Origin: Synechococcus sp. MED650
GTDB taxonomy: Bacteria > Cyanobacteriota > Cyanobacteriia > PCC-6307 > Cyanobiaceae
Direction: 5' to 3'
DNA: 9,284 nucleotides
Assembly: GCA_002691345.1 (NCBI GenBank)
Contig: NZHI01000005.1
Span: 1 to 9,284 of the forward strand
Shown here: one piece after another, positions 6,409 to 9,284 of the stretch
Numbering within the stretch: the first letter of the stretch is position 1
Layout of the letters: each line of letters begins with the position of its first letter
Notes under the pieces: model-generated
Seen by the model: only the letters and a program-made list of their open reading frames with translations
Databases searched by the model: none
Told to the model about the DNA's origin: nothing
Program-made: the position numbers and the translations under genes

Positions 6409-6887
6409 AGCACCGGCGCGAGGCCATGGAGCTGCGGTTTCGGTGCTGAACTGTGGGTGGCCTCCATCAAGGCAGGGATCTTCCCGCTGTTGTAAACCCG
6501 GAATTCCTGCAGCAGGGACACGCCGGGCTGACGCACCGCCTGATTCAACACCACCGAACCATCCGGATCAGAAATCGAGCGATGAAACGTGCCCGGCGGA
6601 ATGCGCAGGATGTCGCCGCCACTTTCCAATCGAACGATATGGAAAGGCTGATCCCAAGCCAGATTGACCAGGAAGAAGGTTCGCCCACCGCTGGCAGCCA
6701 AAAGGTTGTCCTCCTGATGAGGATGCAGGTAAAACTGCCAAGCGCCGGTGGCCGCATCATCGGGTGGGCTGACCGCCGGGCCGCTGTGGATCACCAGATC
6801 CCGGGCATTCGACGTCTCCACCGTGACGTCGAAAAAACGCACCGAAGGGGTGTCACGGAAACGCTCATAAGGGAGCAGTTCGAACAT
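6396..6887 (-). CDS. Cupin-domain protein (RmlC-like fold)
   Basis: A 163-residue protein with a single cupin barrel. Cupin motif 1 is seen as YLHPHQED, giving the metal ligands H55, H57 and E59. Motif 2 is seen as GDILRIPPGTFHR (91-103), with the G-x5-PxG-x2-H spacing and H102 as the fourth ligand. A metal-binding site is therefore likely, but the reaction is unknown; single cupins include dioxygenases, isomerases, epimerases and sugar- or ligand-binding regulators. It lies 82 nt downstream of moaA on the same strand, so it may be the last gene of the mobA-moaA unit, although a structured spacer separates them. ATG 6887 is chosen over the adjacent TTG at 6890. No ribosome binding site is evident. 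Its 3' end overlaps the convergent transglutaminase gene. Confidence 0.8.
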   Translation of the reverse strand: MFELLPYERFRDTPSVRFFDVTVETSNARDLVIHSGPAVSPPDDAATGAWQFYLHPHQEDNLLAASGGRTFFLVNLAWDQPFHIVRLESGGDILRIPPGTFHRSISDPDGSVVLNQAVRQPGVSLLQEFRVYNSGKIPALMEATHSSAPKPQLHGLAPVLQAA

Positions 6888-6907
6888 CAACAGAGGGCCA
6901 GATCAAG

Positions 6908-6963
6908 CCCCGAACGCTGAAGCGTTTGTACCGGGGTTGTTCCAAGCAAACGGTGGCGTTTGC
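6908..6963. repeat. Two stem-loops in the moaA-cupin spacer
   Basis: Hairpin A: GCAAACG (6946-6952) and CGTTTGC (6957-6963) pair perfectly around a 4-base loop, 6 nt after the moaA stop. Hairpin B: outer arms CCCCG/CGGGG (6908-6912, 6932-6936) enclose inner arms AACGC/GCGTT (6913-6917, 6922-6926), with a 5-base bulge on one side. Neither is followed by a clear T-run on the minus strand. They may protect the moaA mRNA end, end transcription weakly, or control the cupin gene. Confidence 0.5.
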
Positions 6964-6969
6964 AACGGT

Positions 6970-8013
6970 TCAGCCGCCCAGATAGGCCATCTCTGCATGG
7001 GGAGACGCAATGGAGGTCGCTCCTCTTTCTTCGCTGTAACGATCCCGTCGCCGAATCCAAAGATCGCGAATCAACTGCTCCAGCAGCGCGTCGCAGTGCA
7101 ACGCAGGGGTCAGATCTGTTCCCTCTGCAGCGAATAAACACGTGTAAGCCCTGCCATCAGCTGTGACCCGAAGACGGTTGCAATCTCCGCAGAACGGCGC
7201 ACTGATGGAAGCGATTACGCCGATGCTTCCGCCCCCATCGGTGTATCGCCAACGCCGGGCAGTACCACCCACGGCTCGCCCCTCGGGCTGCAAGGGCCAA
7301 CACTGATGAATCCGTTCCACAATCTCCGCGGCGGTGAGCACCTGATCCATCTCCCAGCCATTGCGGTTGCCCACATCCATGTATTCGATCAGGCGCAGTT
7401 CCACTCCTTCCCGTCGGGCCAACGTCGCCAAAGGAATCAACTGATCGTCATTGTTTCCCCGCTGGATCACCGCATTGAGCTTGACCGCCCCAATTGACGG
7501 ATCAAAGCCATTGCTACGAGCAGCATCCAGAGCAGCTAACACCTGTTGCACCAAACGATCACCGCTGACTGCACCTCCTTGCAGCCCTGCCATCCGCGCC
7601 GCCTGCGCTCCATCCACAGCATCCAGGCTGAGGGTGATGCGATCCAAACCGGCAGCTCGGAGATCACGGGCCCGTTCCGCATTCAGAAGAACGCCGTTGC
7701 TGGTCACAGCCACCTGCTGCAGACCCTGCAGCGGGTCACCTGGGGTGGCTCGCCCCACAGCGACCGCTTGCAGCAAAGGCAACAATCGATCACTCAGCAA
7801 GGGTTCACCACCCGTGAGGCGGAGGGTCTTGGCTCCCAAGCGGGCAGCAACCCGGATCAAGCGCAGCTGCTGGTCGAGACTGAGCAGCCCCGGAGGATCC
7901 TGAAGGTCAGGGCAGCAGTACGGGCACGCCAGATTGCAACGGGCCGTGAGGGAGAGCCTCAGCACTCTGAGATGCCGGTTCCGCTGGTCCGAAAGCAAGG
8001 GTGCAGCACTCAT
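6970..8013 (-). CDS. moaA: GTP 3',8-cyclase MoaA (molybdenum cofactor step 1)
   Basis: A 347-residue radical SAM enzyme that cyclises GTP to 3',8-cyclo-7,8-dihydro-GTP, the first step of molybdopterin synthesis, in the cytoplasm. Seen: the SAM-cluster motif CNLACPYC with C26, C30 and C33, the SAM-binding TGGEP (67-71), and the C-terminal second-cluster cysteines C275, C278 and C292 in CGDCNRLR...C spacing (CX2CX13C). The C-terminal Gly-Gly (AEMAYLGG), needed in MoaA, is present. The length is a little over that of E. coli MoaA. ATG 8013 is chosen because the radical SAM domain begins right after it and it overlaps the mobA stop as ATGA. The long frame upstream of it is just mobA read in another frame. 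The product feeds the cofactor of nitrate reductase. Confidence 0.95.
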   Translation of the reverse strand: MSAAPLLSDQRNRHLRVLRLSLTARCNLACPYCCPDLQDPPGLLSLDQQLRLIRVAARLGAKTLRLTGGEPLLSDRLLPLLQAVAVGRATPGDPLQGLQQVAVTSNGVLLNAERARDLRAAGLDRITLSLDAVDGAQAARMAGLQGGAVSGDRLVQQVLAALDAARSNGFDPSIGAVKLNAVIQRGNNDDQLIPLATLARREGVELRLIEYMDVGNRNGWEMDQVLTAAEIVERIHQCWPLQPEGRAVGGTARRWRYTDGGGSIGVIASISAPFCGDCNRLRVTADGRAYTCLFAAEGTDLTPALHCDALLEQLIRDLWIRRRDRYSEERGATSIASPHAEMAYLGG

Positions 8014-8594
8014 GGTTTCAACGCTGCCAGATCCTCCGGACCATTGGCATTGAGAAGGGCTTCTGGAGGGAGAGCGACCGTTTGAAACGGAACCCTCTCC
8101 AACCAATCCAGCCAGCGCAGTCGACCGGCATCCAACTGCTCCAACAGCTCGGTCTGGAACGGGGGTCCCGAGGGAATCACACACAGCAAGGGTTGCAATC
8201 GAGAGCCGTCATGGGCGACGGCCACGTGCAGCGGCTTCTGCCGCCAAGCCGCGATCAGTTGCTGCACCACAGCGGTGGTGATCAGGGGCATGTCCACCGG
8301 CAGCACCAACAAAGCCTGATCGGAATCTGCCGGCAGCACCCTGCCCAGCGCCTGCAGCGGCCCGTTGCAAGGGGGTGGCTCCATCAGAACCTCGATAGCC
8401 GGGTCATCGCTAAGAAGATCAGCATGGGCTTGATGCCGCGTCAGCAGTTGCAGCGGCAAAGCGAGTGGCCGCATCTGCTCCACCAAAGCCGTGAGCCATA
8501 CACCACCCTCTGGGTGTGGGAGAAGGGCTTTGTCTTGCCCCATCCGGCGGCTCTGACCGCCGCTAAGGACACAGATCCGCAAACGACGAGCCAA
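8010..8594 (-). CDS. mobA: Molybdenum cofactor guanylyltransferase MobA
   Basis: A 194-residue nucleotidyltransferase that links GMP from GTP to molybdopterin, giving the molybdopterin guanine dinucleotide used by assimilatory nitrate reductase. Seen: the nucleotide-binding loop SGGQSRRMGQDK (11-22), GPLQAL (78-83), the metal-binding Asp in LPVDMP (D101), and NANGPEDL (182-189). The length is typical. There is no ATG before the active-site loop, and an in-frame TGA lies two codons before TTG 8594, so translation must begin at a TTG: 8594 (used here) or 8582. No clear ribosome binding site is visible. The stop overlaps the moaA start by 4 nt. The gene diverges from nrtP across a region with NtcA-like sites, fitting nitrogen control. 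Confidence 0.92.
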   Translation of the reverse strand: MARRLRICVLSGGQSRRMGQDKALLPHPEGGVWLTALVEQMRPLALPLQLLTRHQAHADLLSDDPAIEVLMEPPPCNGPLQALGRVLPADSDQALLVLPVDMPLITTAVVQQLIAAWRQKPLHVAVAHDGSRLQPLLCVIPSGPPFQTELLEQLDAGRLRWLDWLERVPFQTVALPPEALLNANGPEDLAALKP

Positions 8595-8647
8595 GAATCA
8601 CGCAGCAGGCCAACTGTTCAAAATTTCGACGGAAGCAAATTACAGAA

Positions 8648-8661
8648 GTAGCGACAACTAC
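8648..8661. promoter_or_regulatory. Perfect NtcA-type site (GTA-N8-TAC)
   Basis: GTAGCGACAACTAC matches the cyanobacterial NtcA consensus exactly. NtcA is the global nitrogen activator of the CRP family, which binds with 2-oxoglutarate. On the plus strand TCTGAT starts 22 nt after it, near the usual activator-to--10 spacing, so control of nrtP is plausible. On the minus strand it lies 54 bp from the mobA start. The motif is short and symmetric, so chance matches occur, but the position between two nitrate-assimilation transcripts is telling. Confidence 0.65.
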
Positions 8662-8741
8662 CAACTTGGCACCAACAACTCTTTCTGATCGGAACCATTA
8701 GCCAATACGATGTTTGGCTTGCAACAGAAACGCCCTAATCA

Positions 8742-8755
8742 GTAGCGGATCCAAC
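8742..8755 (+). promoter_or_regulatory. Second, near-consensus NtcA-like site (GTA-N8-AAC)
   Basis: GTAGCGGATCCAAC has five of the six consensus bases and shares the GTAGCG start and CCAAC end region with the site at 8648. A weak TTAACT lies 22 nt downstream, 89 nt before the nrtP ATG. This could be the nearer nrtP promoter, or a chance match. Confidence 0.35.
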
Positions 8756-8871
8756 CAACAAAGACAGCGCTGATTGATTAACTGCGACTGTTAGCGGTTC
8801 TTCATTCCGACCGTTTCGCCATCCCCGGGCACCCTTCGTTTTGACGCCCGAGGTTTCTTCCCAATCTTTCA

Positions 8872-9284
8872 ATGCTCGGCGACCTTTGGTCGTTCCAGGG
8901 GAGGTATCGCACCCTTCACCTCACTTGGATCGCCTTCTTCCTGACCTTCGTGGTCTGGTTCAACCTGGCCCCTCTGGCCACCACCGTGAAAGCGGACCTC
9001 GGACTGACCGTTGGTCAGATCCGCACCGTGGCCATCTGCAACGTGGCCCTCACCATTCCGGCGCGCGTGCTGATCGGCATGCTCCTGGACAAGTTCGGAC
9101 CCCGGATCACCTACTCCTCGATCCTGGTGTTCTCGGCGATTCCCTGCCTGCTGTTTGCTTCCGCGCAGGACTTCAACCAGCTCGTGGTGGCCCGTCTGCT
9201 GCTCTCCATCGTCGGCGCCGGCTTCGTGATCGGCATCCGCATGGTGGCCGAATGGTTCCCGCCCAAGGAAATCGGCCTGGCTGA
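8872..9284 (+). CDS. nrtP: Nitrate/nitrite permease NrtP (MFS, NNP family), 3' part outside window
   Basis: The first 137 residues of an inner-membrane major facilitator that imports nitrate and nitrite; the rest lies beyond the right edge. Seen: a short cytoplasmic N-terminus with RYRTLHL, a first helix WIAFFLTFVVWFNLAP (19-34), a second helix with VALTIPARVLIGM (58-70), the MFS loop motif GMLLDKFGPR (69-78), and VIGIRMVAEWFPPKEIGLA (119-137), typical of the nitrate/nitrite porter group. R65 in the second helix is the likely counterpart of the nitrate-binding arginine known from NarK and NrtA; this alignment is by eye. ATG 8872 is chosen because the familiar N-terminus begins there. No ribosome binding site is seen. 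It diverges from mobA-moaA, and NtcA-type sites lie upstream. Confidence 0.93.
   Translation, partial: MLGDLWSFQGRYRTLHLTWIAFFLTFVVWFNLAPLATTVKADLGLTVGQIRTVAICNVALTIPARVLIGMLLDKFGPRITYSSILVFSAIPCLLFASAQDFNQLVVARLLLSIVGAGFVIGIRMVAEWFPPKEIGLA

Larger units (their letters stand above)
8595..8871. promoter_or_regulatory. Divergent mobA/nrtP control region
   Basis: A 277-bp spacer, AT-rich compared with the genes, carries two NtcA-like sites given as separate entries. No ribosome binding site is visible before nrtP. No small gene is convincing here; a frame open from 8841 is nrtP read in the wrong phase. Confidence 0.6.

Noticed and set aside
8014..8184. Upstream extension of moaA to a start at 8184
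   Set aside because: This stretch is the mobA coding sequence in another frame. ATG 8013, with the ATGA overlap and the radical SAM domain beginning right after it, is much better.
8826..8850. Inverted repeat CGGGC/GCCCG before nrtP
   Set aside because: Only 5 bp with a 15-base loop in a GC-rich stretch; too weak to call a regulatory hairpin.
8841..9284. Plus-strand open frame beginning at 8841
   Set aside because: It is a different frame from nrtP. The nrtP frame from 8872 gives a clear nitrate permease N-terminus, and this one gives no recognisable protein.

Overview
The window looks like the chromosome of a marine Synechococcus-type (picocyanobacterial) genome. The evidence is a GC-rich, gene-dense layout, an MFS nitrate permease of the NrtP/NapA type beside molybdenum-cofactor genes, a textbook NtcA-type palindrome (GTA-N8-TAC) in the shared upstream region, and few strong ribosome binding sites. 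The genus is inferred from memory of such gene neighbourhoods, not from a search.

Left part (1-2870, minus strand). A carbamoyltransferase-superfamily gene runs off the left edge. Upstream of it is a compact unit of three overlapping or nearly abutting genes: a 41-residue one-helix membrane protein, a sodium:solute symporter (476 aa) and a 48-residue one-helix membrane protein. The two tiny genes are easily missed. Their overlap and spacing suggest they are translated together with the symporter.

Middle part (3072-6408, plus strand). Three overlapping genes encode a circularly permuted ATP-grasp enzyme, an alpha-E (DUF403) protein and a transglutaminase-like cysteine protease-fold protein. 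This trio is widespread, but its product is unknown; it is generally predicted to make or modify a peptide-like compound. A 9-bp perfect inverted repeat lies in its leader.

Right part (6396-9284). On the minus strand, mobA and moaA overlap by ATGA and are followed by a small cupin gene, whose 3' end overlaps the transglutaminase gene tail to tail. Divergent from mobA, the N-terminal third or so of nrtP runs off the right edge. MoaA and MobA help build the molybdopterin guanine dinucleotide cofactor that nitrate reductase needs, and NrtP brings nitrate in, so this end serves nitrate assimilation. The 277-bp divergent region carries one perfect and one near-perfect NtcA-like site.

There is no gene-free stretch above 300 bases. 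I saw no tRNA, rRNA, CRISPR array, insertion sequence or phage gene.
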